From Amycolatopsis sp. WQ 127309 (GTDB lineage Bacteria > Actinomycetota > Actinomycetes > Mycobacteriales > Pseudonocardiaceae), in contig NZ_CP095481.1 in assembly GCF_023023025.1 (NCBI RefSeq), positions 1,364,001 through 1,428,000 of the forward strand: DNA of 64,000 nucleotides, written 5' to 3'. The position numbers were made by a program, and so were the translations under genes. Under the pieces are notes generated by a model. The model was not told the DNA's origin and made no database searches. It was given only the letters and a program-made list of their open reading frames with translations. This document shows, piece after piece, positions 44,309 to 53,513 of the stretch. Positions within the stretch are counted from its first letter, which is position 1. Every line of letters starts with the position of its first letter.

Positions 44309-46063
44309 TTGGCGCTGACCGAAGAGGCGACCGACCCGGTAGCGGCCAGGCGACCAGCGCTGGTCGAGATGTCCGACGCCTGGCTCGTCGGGCGCGCGCG
44401 CGAGCTCACCGCCGTGGTCCAACGGTCCGACTACGCCAGCCAGCTCGAGATCGTCGCGCAGATGGACGAGCTCCTCGACGAGACCCAGCGCCGCGGCGAA
44501 CCGCTGCTGGTCGCGCGCCTGCTGCGCGCGTCCGCGACCGCGCGGCTGGTCACCAAGGGCCTGGCCGCCGAGGCGGAGCCGCGGCTCGACGAGATGCTCG
44601 CGCACACCCGGCGCCACGGCCTCGCGCTGCTGCGGGCCGACGCGCACGCGCTGCGCGGGCGCCGCCTCGTGCTGGCCGCGCAGGAGGACGCCGCGCTCAC
44701 CGAGATCGCCCGCGCGCTGGCCATCCTCGACGACTCGACGACCCCGGACCGCCAGGTCGGCGTCCGCGCCTGGAACCGGCTCTTGTGGTCGACGCTGAAC
44801 GACTGCTGGATCGTGCTCAACCAGCTCGGTGTGTACGAGGCCGCCGAAGAGGTCAGCAGCCGCGCCGCCGTCGCGATCCGCGAGAGCGCCACCCCGCACG
44901 AGATCACCCTGCAGCTGCTGAACCGGGTGAAGATGCTGCTCGGCTGGGGCCTGCGGCTGGAGCGGATCGAAGAGTACGACGAGAGCGCCGAGAAGTTCCG
45001 CACCGCCGCCTCGATGGCGATGGCCATCGAGGGGCCCTACAGCGAGTCGCTGTTCCCGCGCCAGGCCGGCGTCGCCGCGGTCGACGAGGTCGGCGTGCTC
45101 GCCGCCGCGCTCGCCCTGCACCAGCCCGACGAGGACCAGATCGACCGGCTGCAGCGCCTCCACGACGGCATCGGCTACCCGGGCGAACGCGAGATCGTGA
45201 CGATCGCGCTGGCCCGCTGCTTCGACAAGGCCGGCCGCCGCGAAGACGCGCTGAACGTGCTCCGCGAGGCCCGCGAATCACTGGGTGACGACTCCTCGCA
45301 GCCGTCCATGCGGCTGAACATCGCCCGCGAGCTGGCCCGCCTCGACACCAGCCCGGACTACGCGTCCGGCGCCAGCCAGTCGCTGATCGACTACGCGACC
45401 CGGCTGGAGTCGGAGATGTGGAGCCTGCGCGAGTCGCAGATCGCCACGCTGAACGCCCGCCGCGAGCACGAACGGCTGTCCGCCGAGCACGGCGCGATCA
45501 CCCAGCAGGCGCTGCAGGACCCGCTCACCGGCCTGCCGAACCGGCGCGCGCTCGACGAGAAGCTGCGCCAGCTCGCGTCCTCGGCCGACGCGCAGCCGCT
45601 GGCCGTCGCGCTCGTCGACCTCGACGGCTTCAAGGGCGTCAACGACAAGCAGTCGCACGCCGAAGGCGACAACGTGCTGCGTGTCGTCGCGAGCACACTC
45701 CGTGACGCCCTGCGCGGCGACGACCTGGTGGCGCGCTACGGCGGCGACGAGTTCATCGTGCTGCTGCCGGGCACCCCGGTGTCGGCGGCGAAGATGGCGC
45801 TCGGCCGCGCGGTGAAGTCCGTCGCCGGCCTGCCGCACCACCTCTCCCACGGCGTCACGCTGTCGATCGGGCTCGTCTCACTGCGCCCGCAGGAACGCGG
45901 CGAGCAGGTCCTCGCGCGGGCGGACGCGGCGATGTACCAGGCGAAACGCGGCGGCGGCAACCAGGTGGCGTCGGCCAACTCGATGGCGTCCGACCCGGCC
46001 GCGGCGTGGGCGAGCGAAGGCCTACCGACCGACCCAGCGTGGGACCCCGAAGAGCACAGTTAG
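44309..46063 (+). CDS. GGDEF diguanylate cyclase with TPR-like N-terminal region
   Basis: About 584 aa. The start is uncertain: GGGAGG at 44303-44308 favours TTG 44309 or CTG 44315, while the first ATG is 44369. About 380 N-terminal residues form TPR-like helical repeats (e.g. LLLVARLLRASATARLVTKG, RCFDKAGRREDALNVLREA). The C-terminal GGDEF domain has the active site RYGGDEFIVLLPG and an inhibitory I-site (RGDD, five residues upstream). Predicted to make c-di-GMP, with product inhibition; the N-terminus likely senses or docks. No membrane helix. Confidence 0.85.
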   Translation: MALTEEATDPVAARRPALVEMSDAWLVGRARELTAVVQRSDYASQLEIVAQMDELLDETQRRGEPLLVARLLRASATARLVTKGLAAEAEPRLDEMLAHTRRHGLALLRADAHALRGRRLVLAAQEDAALTEIARALAILDDSTTPDRQVGVRAWNRLLWSTLNDCWIVLNQLGVYEAAEEVSSRAAVAIRESATPHEITLQLLNRVKMLLGWGLRLERIEEYDESAEKFRTAASMAMAIEGPYSESLFPRQAGVAAVDEVGVLAAALALHQPDEDQIDRLQRLHDGIGYPGEREIVTIALARCFDKAGRREDALNVLREARESLGDDSSQPSMRLNIARELARLDTSPDYASGASQSLIDYATRLESEMWSLRESQIATLNARREHERLSAEHGAITQQALQDPLTGLPNRRALDEKLRQLASSADAQPLAVALVDLDGFKGVNDKQSHAEGDNVLRVVASTLRDALRGDDLVARYGGDEFIVLLPGTPVSAAKMALGRAVKSVAGLPHHLSHGVTLSIGLVSLRPQERGEQVLARADAAMYQAKRGGGNQVASANSMASDPAAAWASEGLPTDPAWDPEEHS

Positions 46064-46111
46064 GATCGGTGCCCGACAGAAGCCATTCGTTGGTAACCGT
46101 TGGGAGCGTCG

Positions 46112-47584
46112 TTGACCGGCCCGCTGAGCACGTTGATCCTCGCCGCGGGTGAAGGCACCCGTATGCGTTCCTCGACGCCGAAGGTGCTGCACCCGATCGC
46201 CGGGCGGCCCCTCGTCGAGCACGCCGTCCGCGCCGCCGCCGGCCTGGACCCGGCCCACCTCGTCGTCGTGCTCGGCCACGGTCGCGAAGCCGTCGGCGAC
46301 CGCATCACCGACGTCGCCAAGGACCTCGGGCGCGAGGTCGGCACCGCCGTGCAGGCCGAGCAGAAGGGCACCGGCCACGCCGTGTCCTGCGCGCTCGCCA
46401 CGCTCCCGGCGGACCTCACCGGCACCGTGCTCGTAAGCTACGGCGACGTCCCGCTCCTGGACACCGAGACGCTGGCGGCCCTGCTGGCCGAGCACACCGG
46501 CTCGGGCAACGCCGTCACCGTGCTCACCGCCGTGGTGCCCGACCCGACCGGTTACGGCCGGATCGTCCGGGACGCCGCGGGTGCGGTCACCGCGATCGTC
46601 GAGCACAAGGACGCCAGTCCCGAGCAGGCCGCGATCACCGAGATCAACTCGGGCGTCTACGCCTTCGACGCTTCGGTCCTCGCGGACGGTCTCGGCCGGC
46701 TCTCCACCGACAACTCGCAGGGTGAGCTCTACCTCACCGACGTGCTGGGCATCGCCCGCGGCGACGGCAAGGGCGTCGGCGCGCTGGTCGTCGACGACCC
46801 GTGGCTGACCGAAGGCGTCAACGACCGCGTCCAGCTGTCGGTGCTCGGCGCCGAGCTGAACCGCCGGATCGTCCGCCGCTGGCAGCGCGAGGGCGTCACG
46901 GTCGTCGACCCGGCCTCGACGTGGATCGACGCGGGCGTCACCCTCTCGCGGGACGTCGTGCTCGAGCCCGGCGTGCAGCTCAAGGGCACCACGTCGGTCG
47001 GCGAGGGCAGCACGGTCGGCCCGGACAGCACGCTGACGAACGTCTCGATCGGCGCCGGCGCCTCCGTGGTGCGGGTGCACGGCTCCGACTCCGAGCTGGG
47101 CGACCGCGTCAACGTCGGCCCGTTCACGTACCTGCGGCCGGGCACGAAGCTGGGTGTCAAGGCCAAGCTCGGCGCGTTCGTCGAGACGAAGGCCGCCGAC
47201 ATCGGCGCAGGCACGAAGGTGCCGCACCTGACCTACGTCGGCGACGCCACGATCGGCGAGAACAGCAACATCGGCTGCTCCAGCGTGTTCGTGAACTACG
47301 ACGGCGTCAACAAGCACAAGACCGTTATCGGGTCACATGTCCGGTTGGGCGCGGACAACACGTTCGTCGCCCCGGTGCGGATCGGTGACGGCGCTTACAG
47401 TGGTGCAGGTGCCGTGATCCGCGAGGATGTCCCGCCGGGCACACTCGCGGTGTCGGCGCCGCCGCAGCGCAACATCGAAGGCTGGGCGATCCGGCGCCGG
47501 CCGGGTACGCCCGCGGCGGAGGCGGCCCAGGCCGCCCTCGACGCCGATTCAGCAGCAGGAACCGACGGGGAGTCGCCAGCATGA
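46112..47584 (+). CDS. glmU: Bifunctional GlcNAc-1-P uridyltransferase / GlcN-1-P acetyltransferase
   Basis: 490 aa; makes UDP-GlcNAc for peptidoglycan. The TTG start at 46112 is chosen for GGGAG 5-7 nt upstream. N-terminal pyrophosphorylase: TLILAAGEGTRMRSSTPKVLHPIAGRPL, QAEQKGTGHAV, YGDVPLLD. C-terminal left-handed beta-helix with hexapeptide repeats (IGAGASVVRVHGSDS, LGVKAKLGAFVETKAADIGAG, YDGVNKHKTVIGS). Overlaps prs by 4 bp (ATGA), as in mycobacteria. Confidence 0.97.
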   Translation: MTGPLSTLILAAGEGTRMRSSTPKVLHPIAGRPLVEHAVRAAAGLDPAHLVVVLGHGREAVGDRITDVAKDLGREVGTAVQAEQKGTGHAVSCALATLPADLTGTVLVSYGDVPLLDTETLAALLAEHTGSGNAVTVLTAVVPDPTGYGRIVRDAAGAVTAIVEHKDASPEQAAITEINSGVYAFDASVLADGLGRLSTDNSQGELYLTDVLGIARGDGKGVGALVVDDPWLTEGVNDRVQLSVLGAELNRRIVRRWQREGVTVVDPASTWIDAGVTLSRDVVLEPGVQLKGTTSVGEGSTVGPDSTLTNVSIGAGASVVRVHGSDSELGDRVNVGPFTYLRPGTKLGVKAKLGAFVETKAADIGAGTKVPHLTYVGDATIGENSNIGCSSVFVNYDGVNKHKTVIGSHVRLGADNTFVAPVRIGDGAYSGAGAVIREDVPPGTLAVSAPPQRNIEGWAIRRRPGTPAAEAAQAALDADSAAGTDGESPA

Positions 47585-48561
47585 GTCCGAAGTCAGGTAC
47601 GCCGAAGAAGAACTTGATGCTCTTCTCCGGACGGGCGCACCGGGAGCTCGCGGAAGAGGTCGCCGAGCACCTCAACGTGACGATCACCCCGCAGACGGCC
47701 CACACCTTCGCCAACGGCGAGCTGTTCGTCCGGTTCGAGGAGTCCGTCCGCGGGACCGACGCCTTCGTCATCCAGGCGCACACCACCCCCATCAACGAGT
47801 ACGTGATGGAACAGCTGATCATGGTGGACGCGCTCAAGCGGGCGAGCGCGAAGCGGATCACCGTGGTGATGCCGTTCTACCCGTACGCGCGCCAGGACAA
47901 GAAGCACAAGGGCCGCGAGCCGATCTCGGCCCGGCTGATCGCGGACCTGTTCAAGACCGCGGGCGCCGACCGGATCATGACGGTCGACCTGCACACCGCG
48001 CAGATCCAGGGCTTCTTCGACGGCCCGGTCGACCACCTGATGGCCCAGAGCGTGCTGGCCGACCACATCAAGAAGACCTACGGCGACGCCGACATCACCG
48101 TCGTCTCGCCGGACTCGGGCCGCGTGCGGCTGGCCGAGAAGTGGGCGCAGACGCTGGGTGACCGCCCGATCGCGTTCATCCACAAGACGCGCGACCCGGA
48201 CAAGCCGAACCAGGCCGTCGCGAACCGTGTGGTCGGCAAGGTCGAGGGCAAGCTCTGCGTCCTGATCGACGACATGATCGACACCGGCGGCACGATCGTG
48301 AAGGCCACCGAAGCACTGATCGACGAGGGCGCGGCGGACGTCGTCATCGCGACGACCCACGGCATCCTCTCGGACCCGGCGACCGAGCGCCTCTCGCAGT
48401 GCAAGGCGCGCGAGGTCATCGTCACGAACTCGCTCCCGATCCCCGAGGAGAAGCGGTTCGAGGGCCTGACGGTCCTGTCGATCGCCCCGATGCTGGCGGA
48501 AGCCATCCAGCAGGTCTTCGAGGACGGCTCGGTCACGTCGCTCTTCGACGGCCAGGCCTGA
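47581..48561 (+). CDS. prs: Ribose-phosphate pyrophosphokinase
   Basis: 326 aa; makes PRPP from ribose-5-phosphate and ATP for nucleotide, His and Trp synthesis and for decaprenyl-phosphoribose. Signatures: NGELFVRFEESVRGTDAF, flexible-loop region PFYPYARQDKKHKGREPISARLIA, VDLHTAQIQGFF, and the PRPP-binding loop CVLIDDMIDTGGTI. ATG overlaps the glmU stop. A strong hairpin 9 bp after the stop terminates the operon. Confidence 0.97.
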   Translation: MSPKSGTPKKNLMLFSGRAHRELAEEVAEHLNVTITPQTAHTFANGELFVRFEESVRGTDAFVIQAHTTPINEYVMEQLIMVDALKRASAKRITVVMPFYPYARQDKKHKGREPISARLIADLFKTAGADRIMTVDLHTAQIQGFFDGPVDHLMAQSVLADHIKKTYGDADITVVSPDSGRVRLAEKWAQTLGDRPIAFIHKTRDPDKPNQAVANRVVGKVEGKLCVLIDDMIDTGGTIVKATEALIDEGAADVVIATTHGILSDPATERLSQCKAREVIVTNSLPIPEEKRFEGLTVLSIAPMLAEAIQQVFEDGSVTSLFDGQA

Positions 48562-48570
48562 GGTTCCCCC

Positions 48571-48607
48571 GGAAAGCCCGCTCTCCCTTGTGGAGGGCGG
48601 GCTTTCC
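48571..48607 (+). terminator. Terminator after prs
   Basis: GGAAAGCCCGC (48571-48581) pairs perfectly with GCGGGCTTTCC (48597-48607); inner CTCC/GGAG extend it around TTGT. It starts 10 bases past the prs stop. Confidence 0.85.
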
Positions 48608-48661
48608 GCTGCCCGCGAAAGGCCGCGACACCCGGCCCGCGGCAGAGCTAGCGTCGCCGGC

Positions 48662-49591
48662 ATGGGGAAGTTCAAGTTCGGCGTCAGCTTCCGGGAAATC
48701 GGCAGCCGGGACGCGTGGATCGCGAAGTGCCGGCGGGCCGAAGAGCTCGGTTACGACGTCATCACCGTGCCCGATCACCTCGGTACCGGGCGGTTCGCGC
48801 CGTTCCCGGTGCTCGCCATGGCCGCCGCCGTCACCGAGCGGCCGCGGCTCGGCACGCTGGTGTCCAACGTGCCGTTCTACAACCTCGCGCTCTTCGCGCG
48901 CGAAGCGTCGTCGACGGCCGCGCTGCTCGACGGACGTCTGGATCTGGGCCTCGGCTCCGGGCACATGAAGGCCGAGTTCGACAACGCCGGCCTGCCGTGG
49001 CAGAAGGCGTCGGCCCGGATCGGCTACCTCGCCGAAAGCCTCGGCTACCTGCGGAACCACTTCGACGACGAAGGCCTCGCAATGCCGCGGCTGCTCATCG
49101 CCGGCAACAGCGACGGCGTCCTCGGACTGGCCGCGGAACACGCGGACGTCGTGGGTTTCGCGGGCCTGAGGCAGCAGCCCGGCAAGCCGCCCGGCACCTT
49201 CAAGCTCGACAACGCCGCGGCGATGGACGAGCGCGTCGGCTACTTCCGGTCCAGAACGAGCCGGGACGTCGAGTACAACATGCTGGTCCAGCACGTCGAA
49301 GTCACCGGCGACCGGATGCAAGCGGCTGAGGCGTGGCACGAGAAGACCGAGCGCAGTGCCGTGCCGGACGCCCGCGAACTCCTCGACGCGCCCCAGCTGC
49401 TGCTGGGCACGGTCGAGGAGATCGCCGGGCAACTGGAAGAACGGCGGAAGCGTTACGGCTTCACGTACATCACCGTCTTCGAGCCGATGCTCGAGACGTT
49501 CGCGCCGGTGCTGAAGGAACTTCAGTGCCCAACCGAGGCTGCGCCTCGGGCCGGGGGCTCCGCCACCCGGACCCCCGAAAGCCGTCAGTAG
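48662..49591 (+). CDS. LLM-class (F420-type) oxidoreductase
   Basis: 309 aa. ATG 48662 has TAGCGT 7 nt upstream and no ribosome site. TIM-barrel luciferase-like fold: AEELGYDVITVPDHLGTGRFAPFPVLAMAAAVTERPRLGTLVSNVPF, then AALLDGRLDLGLGSGHMKAEF, and LLLGTVEEIAGQLEERRKRYGFTYITVFEPMLE. Resembles the F420-dependent TIGR03621 group. The last about 22 residues are encoded by a GC-hairpin repeat and look like a non-functional extension. Overlaps the convergent NAD(P)-binding gene by 7 bp. Confidence 0.85.
   Translation: MGKFKFGVSFREIGSRDAWIAKCRRAEELGYDVITVPDHLGTGRFAPFPVLAMAAAVTERPRLGTLVSNVPFYNLALFAREASSTAALLDGRLDLGLGSGHMKAEFDNAGLPWQKASARIGYLAESLGYLRNHFDDEGLAMPRLLIAGNSDGVLGLAAEHADVVGFAGLRQQPGKPPGTFKLDNAAAMDERVGYFRSRTSRDVEYNMLVQHVEVTGDRMQAAEAWHEKTERSAVPDARELLDAPQLLLGTVEEIAGQLEERRKRYGFTYITVFEPMLETFAPVLKELQCPTEAAPRAGGSATRTPESRQ
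49533..49575. repeat. GC hairpin repeat inside the end of the LLM gene
   Basis: CCGAGGC-TGC-GCCTCGG (49533-49549) is a perfect 7-bp hairpin, followed by CCGGG (49551-49555) pairing with CCCGG (49566-49570). The block resembles the terminator-like repeats common at gene ends in high-GC actinobacteria. Here it is translated as the last residues of the LLM protein. Confidence 0.55.
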
Positions 49592-50226
49592 GCGACCGTG
49601 AACCGCTTCCCTCGGTGCTTCGGGTCCTCGATCTCGTCGACGTACGCGATCGCGTAGTCGTCGCCGCCGATGTGCGACTTGCCGTTCTCGTCGGTCACCA
49701 GGACGTCGCCGCCGACGCGGTACTCGCCCCGGCGCTCGCCGGGGATCCAGGCGCCGAACTCGGCGGCGGGGCTGACGTAGAACCAGTCGAGGTCCGCGGG
49801 CTGCTCGCGCATCAGGGCGAGCACCTCGGCGTGGTTGCCGGCCTCTTCCTTGTACTCGGCCGGGAACTCCGGGGTGTCGAACAGCCGCGGGCCGCCCTCG
49901 GCGACGAGCAGGCTCGCCGCGCCGCCCACGAACGACAGGCGGACACCCTGCTCGCGCGCGATCCGGGACAGCGCGGGCACCGCGTCGATCAGCTTCTCGC
50001 CGTCGAGCGCGCGGGCCGGGGTGGCGACCACGATGACGTCCGCGTCCTTCGCCACCCGCGCGACGAAGTCCTCGTCGTGCACCGAACCCTGCACCGCTTC
50101 GACGCCTTCGGGCACCGCGCCGGGGTTGCGCGCGACGCCGACGACCTCGTGCCCGCGGCTCAGCGCCTCGGCGCCGATCCTGCTCCCGGCGTACCCGGTC
50201 CCCCCGAAAACCACCAGCTTGGCCAT
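49585..50226 (-). CDS. NAD(P)H-binding (NmrA/YwnB-like) reductase
   Basis: 213-aa atypical short-chain reductase with Rossmann motif VVFGGTGYAGSRIGAEAL, then RGHEVVGVARNP, and VIVVATPARALDG. The lack of a Tyr-x3-Lys pair in the usual place fits the NmrA/YwnB-like group. ATG 50226 follows GGAGAACGTG. A 7-1-7 palindrome sits between its -10 and start, so it is probably repressed by an unlinked (e.g. HxlR-type) regulator. Confidence 0.82.
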   Translation of the reverse strand: MAKLVVFGGTGYAGSRIGAEALSRGHEVVGVARNPGAVPEGVEAVQGSVHDEDFVARVAKDADVIVVATPARALDGEKLIDAVPALSRIAREQGVRLSFVGGAASLLVAEGGPRLFDTPEFPAEYKEEAGNHAEVLALMREQPADLDWFYVSPAAEFGAWIPGERRGEYRVGGDVLVTDENGKSHIGGDDYAIAYVDEIEDPKHRGKRFTVAY

Positions 50227-50245
50227 CACGTTCTCCGTTCGAATT

Positions 50246-50260
50246 CGGCTGTCACAGCCG
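50246..50260. promoter_or_regulatory. Operator palindrome before the NAD(P)-binding reductase
   Basis: CGGCTGT-C-ACAGCCG is a perfect 7-1-7 palindrome. Directly upstream on the minus strand is TAACAT (50261-50266), a good -10. The palindrome would cover the transcription start, suiting a repressor. Confidence 0.55.
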
Positions 50261-50323
50261 ATGTTAGGAACGGAAGATCACCTACTTCAACGGGCGCAAC
50301 GCACCCCGGGGTAGGTGTCCAGG

Positions 50324-51436
50324 TCAGCCGCCCAGCGCCGCGAACTCCGTGGCCAGCTTCTGCTTCACCGCGTTGACGTCGAGTGCCGCGCGGACCTCCG
50401 CGGTCGCGTTCGGCTTGGACAGCACCTGGTAGCTGGCCGTGCGGTTGGGGAGCTTGAACTTGACCGCGCAGGACATCTTGACCGTCGCGTACGGCTCGGC
50501 GTCGGCGGCCGCCGTGCAGGTCTGCGCGCCGAGCGAGTCGGCGCTCACCTCGACGGAGAGGGTGATGTGCACGGTGCTCTTCCCGCCGGACGCCGGCGTG
50601 CCCACGACGCTGGTCGAGACGTCCACGGTCGTCGTGCACGAGCCGACGAAGTCCTTGCAGTCGAGGTTGTCGTTCGTGACGACGGCGCTCGCCTGCACCA
50701 GTCCCTCGAACGGCTGGCCCAGCCCGCCGACGGTGTTGTCGAGGTCGGTGTGGAACGTCTTCAGCGCGTCCCCGGTGAGCGGGGTGACCCGGAACTCGGC
50801 GCCGAACTTCGGCCCGGCCTGCGGGTCGAGCAGCACCGGAGCGAAGCTGACGACGCGGTTCGGCTTGGCCGTGCTGACGCGCAGGACGCTGGGCGCGGCG
50901 CCCAGCTCGTAGACCTCGGTGCCGTCCGGGAGCTTGGTCTTGACCGGCTCCCGCGTCTGGTCCATCCCGGTAACGGCCTTGCGCAGCGCGCCGGCGAGCG
51001 CGGCGGGCGCGAACCTGGCCGCCGGGTCCAGCGGCAGCTCGGAACCGAGCGAGCGCACCCAGCTCGTGCCGAACTGCGTGCCCTCGTCGATCGCGTGCGC
51101 CTTCCAGTAGTCGGCGTCGGCCTGCAGGTAGAACTGGCCGTCGGCGGCCGCCACCTGGACGGCGCGGCCGTCGAGCGGCAGGGCGCCGGCCGCGCTGCCG
51201 CCGCGGGTGACCCGGAACTGCTGCTCGGCGCCCTTGAGCGTCGACTTCAGCGCGAGCGCGGGCGCCTGTTCCAGCGCGGCGAGGGCGGCGTCGACGGCGG
51301 TGCGCTGCTCGGCGCGCCGGTCTGCCTTCTCCCGGTCGGCCGCGGAGACGCCGGCCGTGCCGGGGACCGCCACCTGACAGCCGGCCAGCAGTCCGCCCAC
51401 CAGCAACACGGCCGCCACCGTGCCTCGAGCCCGCAT
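50324..51436 (-). CDS. Secreted lipoprotein of unknown function
   Basis: 370 aa. ATG 51436; signal peptide with lipobox LLAGC, Cys20. The mature part is mainly beta-strand with repeated structural units (FRVTRGGSAAGALPLDGRAVQVAAADGQFYLQADADYWKAH), which recalls LppX/LprAFG-type lipid-carrier folds or a generic cell-wall lipoprotein, but identity is too weak to name. Cys pairs (LDCKDFVGSC; QTC...MSC) could form disulphides. Divergent from rplY. Confidence 0.7.
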   Translation of the reverse strand: MRARGTVAAVLLVGGLLAGCQVAVPGTAGVSAADREKADRRAEQRTAVDAALAALEQAPALALKSTLKGAEQQFRVTRGGSAAGALPLDGRAVQVAAADGQFYLQADADYWKAHAIDEGTQFGTSWVRSLGSELPLDPAARFAPAALAGALRKAVTGMDQTREPVKTKLPDGTEVYELGAAPSVLRVSTAKPNRVVSFAPVLLDPQAGPKFGAEFRVTPLTGDALKTFHTDLDNTVGGLGQPFEGLVQASAVVTNDNLDCKDFVGSCTTTVDVSTSVVGTPASGGKSTVHITLSVEVSADSLGAQTCTAAADAEPYATVKMSCAVKFKLPNRTASYQVLSKPNATAEVRAALDVNAVKQKLATEFAALGG

Positions 51437-51784
51437 CTGCGCCCCCTGCTCTCCCGCTCCGCCGAGCACACCCCGGCAGGCGGAGCTCCGCCACCGGATT
51501 TGTGTCGTCACGTCCCGGGCTCAAGAGGGTTCTAGCCTGGTCCTGGCACCCGCCGCAACCCACCGTGATGAGGTTGGTTTACACTCTTGAGGTTGTCTCG
51601 GCGAGGCGGGGCCCTTCCAGGGTGCCCGGCGTGATCGACGCGGCGGCTCGGAGTAGCTCCCGGCTGTTGTGCACGCCCGGAAACTCGCCGCCGAACGCGA
51701 CCACCTGAACGAGAAGACCATCGCATCCCCGCCGCAGCATGCTGTTCACCGCACCATGTTCGTGATTTGAAGGAGTGCCACACC
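51437..51784. other. 348-bp promoter/leader region between the lipoprotein gene and rplY
   Basis: No convincing gene. On the plus strand TGGTTTACACT (51575-51585) holds an extended -10 TACACT that could start the rplY transcript with a leader of about 190 nt; no clear -35 is seen. The leader may fold and take part in ribosomal-protein autoregulation, but no known leader motif was recognised. Confidence 0.45.
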
Positions 51785-52393
51785 GTGTCCGAGGTACGTC
51801 TGTCCGTCGAACCGCGCACCGAGTTCGGCAAGGGTGCCGCGCGTCGCACGCGTCGCGCCGGCAAGATCCCCGCCGTGCTGTACGGCCACGGCTCGGACCC
51901 GCGGCACTTCGCGCTGCCGGCCATCGAGTTCGCTCGCGTCGTCCGGGAGAACGGCTCCAACGCCGTCATCACCCTGGCCCTCGAGGGCTCCGACGAGCTG
52001 GCGCTGACGAAGACCATCGTCGTGCACCCGCTCAAGAACTACATCGAGCACGTCGACCTGCTGGTCGTGAAGCGCGGCGAGAAGATCATCGTCGACGTCC
52101 CCGTCGTCGTCACCGGCAACCCGGGCCCCGGCGGCCTGGTCAACCAGGACGTCGGCACCCTGCAGGTCGAGGTCGAGGCGCTGCACATCCCGGACCAGTT
52201 CGAGGTCTCGATCGAGGGCGCCGAGATCGGCACCCAGATCACCGCCTCCCAGGTCGAGCTGCCCCAGGGCGCCGTCCTGATCACCGACCCGGACTCCCTC
52301 GTCGTGGCCGTCAACGAGCCGCAGCGTGAAGAGGAAGAGGGCGAAGACGCCACCGCCGAAGCGGGCGACGAGTCGGCCGAAGCCGGCGAGTAG
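51785..52393 (+). CDS. rplY: 50S ribosomal protein L25/general stress protein Ctc
   Basis: 202 aa. GTG 51785 follows AAGGAG with 9-nt spacing. N-terminal 5S-rRNA-binding L25 domain ([42 protein letters not shown]) plus the CTC/TL5 C-terminal domain and a strongly acidic tail ([21 protein letters not shown], split by T and A). Followed after 7 bp by pth, the conserved order. Confidence 0.95.
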   Translation: MSEVRLSVEPRTEFGKGAARRTRRAGKIPAVLYGHGSDPRHFALPAIEFARVVRENGSNAVITLALEGSDELALTKTIVVHPLKNYIEHVDLLVVKRGEKIIVDVPVVVTGNPGPGGLVNQDVGTLQVEVEALHIPDQFEVSIEGAEIGTQITASQVELPQGAVLITDPDSLVVAVNEPQREEEEGEDATAEAGDESAEAGE

Positions 52394-52400
52394 CTCGAGC

Positions 52401-52994
52401 GTGACCGAAGACCTGCCCGGGGCCGGCGAGCTGATCCTGCTCGCCGGCCTCGGCAATCCCGGACCCCAGTACGCCGGCAACCGGCACAACGTCGGTTTCC
52501 TGGTGCTGGACGAGCTCGCCGGCCGGATCGGCGGCAAGTTCAAGTCGCACAAGAGCGGCGCGGACGTGGTCGAAGGCCGTCTCGGCGGCCGCCGGGTCGT
52601 GCTCGTGAAGCCGCGGTCCTACATGAACCTCTCCGGCGGGCCGGTGGCCGGCGCGGCGAAGTTCTTCAAGGTGCCGCCGACCGGCGTCGTCGTGGTGCAC
52701 GACGAGCTGGACGTCGACTTCGGCGCCCTGAAGCTCAAGTTCGGCGGCGGCGACAACGGCCACAACGGGCTCCGCTCGATCACGAAGTCGCTCGGCACCC
52801 GTGAGTACTACCGGGTGCGGTTCGGCATCGGCCGCCCGCCCGGCCGCCAGGACCCGGCGGACTTCGTGCTGAAGGACTTTTCGACGGTCGAGCGCAAGGA
52901 GCTCCCGTTCGAGGTGGACCGCTGCGCGGACGCCACCGAGGCCCTGGTCGGGACCGGCCTCGCTGCGGCGCAGAACACCTTTCACGCGGGCTGA
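52401..52994 (+). CDS. pth: Peptidyl-tRNA hydrolase
   Basis: 197 aa from GTG 52401. Recycles peptidyl-tRNA. Conserved segments: [27 protein letters not shown] with catalytic His in [51 protein letters not shown]. Overlaps no neighbour; likely co-transcribed with rplY, as in mycobacteria. Confidence 0.96.
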   Translation: MTEDLPGAGELILLAGLGNPGPQYAGNRHNVGFLVLDELAGRIGGKFKSHKSGADVVEGRLGGRRVVLVKPRSYMNLSGGPVAGAAKFFKVPPTGVVVVHDELDVDFGALKLKFGGGDNGHNGLRSITKSLGTREYYRVRFGIGRPPGRQDPADFVLKDFSTVERKELPFEVDRCADATEALVGTGLAAAQNTFHAG

Positions 52995-53015
52995 CACGGG
53001 TGGCAAGGTGACTCC

Positions 53016-53333
53016 ATGACCCCTGACGAAGTCCGGGCGATCGCGTTCGGCAAGCCCCGGTTCGGCCGTCGTGGTTACGACGAAGACCAAGTCGACGCGT
53101 TCCTCGACCTCATCGCCGAGGCGCTCGCCGGGCGCAACATCCTGACCGCCGACGACATCCACTACGTCGACTTCACGATCATGCCGATCGGCGCGCGCAG
53201 CTACGACCAGGCGCAGGTCGACATGTTCCTCGACGAAGCCGAGGCGGCGCTGATCGCGTTGCGGACCCCGCCGCCCCCGGTGGCCGGCGAAGCCCCGCCG
53301 CCGGGCACCCGGAAGTGGTTCGGCCGCGGCTGA
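53016..53333 (+). CDS. Small double DivIVA-domain protein A
   Basis: 105 aa. Two copies of the short DivIVA membrane-binding motif: AFGKPRFGRRGYDEDQVDAFLD (residues about 10-31) and IMPIGARSYDQAQVDMFLD (about 53-71). No long coiled coil follows, unlike Wag31/DivIVA of about 260+ residues. The C-terminus is Pro-rich and ends KWFGRG. ATG 53016 with AAGGTG upstream. Possibly peripheral membrane or polar adaptor. Paralogue at 53514. Confidence 0.82.
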   Translation: MTPDEVRAIAFGKPRFGRRGYDEDQVDAFLDLIAEALAGRNILTADDIHYVDFTIMPIGARSYDQAQVDMFLDEAEAALIALRTPPPPVAGEAPPPGTRKWFGRG

Positions 53334-53513
53334 ACCCGCTGGTCGAAGTGTGAAACCCGCCACATGGCGCTGGGTAGTTCCGCTCACTCGATGGCGGGCG
53401 CCGGGGCGCCCGTCGGGGTGAGCTTCGGGGTTGCCCCTTCCGAGGAGCCTGTTCACGGGTTAGGACGGTGTACGGGAGTTCGCACCGCCAACCCCGGAAT
53501 CGGAGAGAGTTCC

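Noticed and set aside
44351..44366. 16-bp palindrome CGACCAGCGCTGGTCG as an operator
   Set aside because: It falls inside the probable coding region of the GGDEF gene and may be chance.
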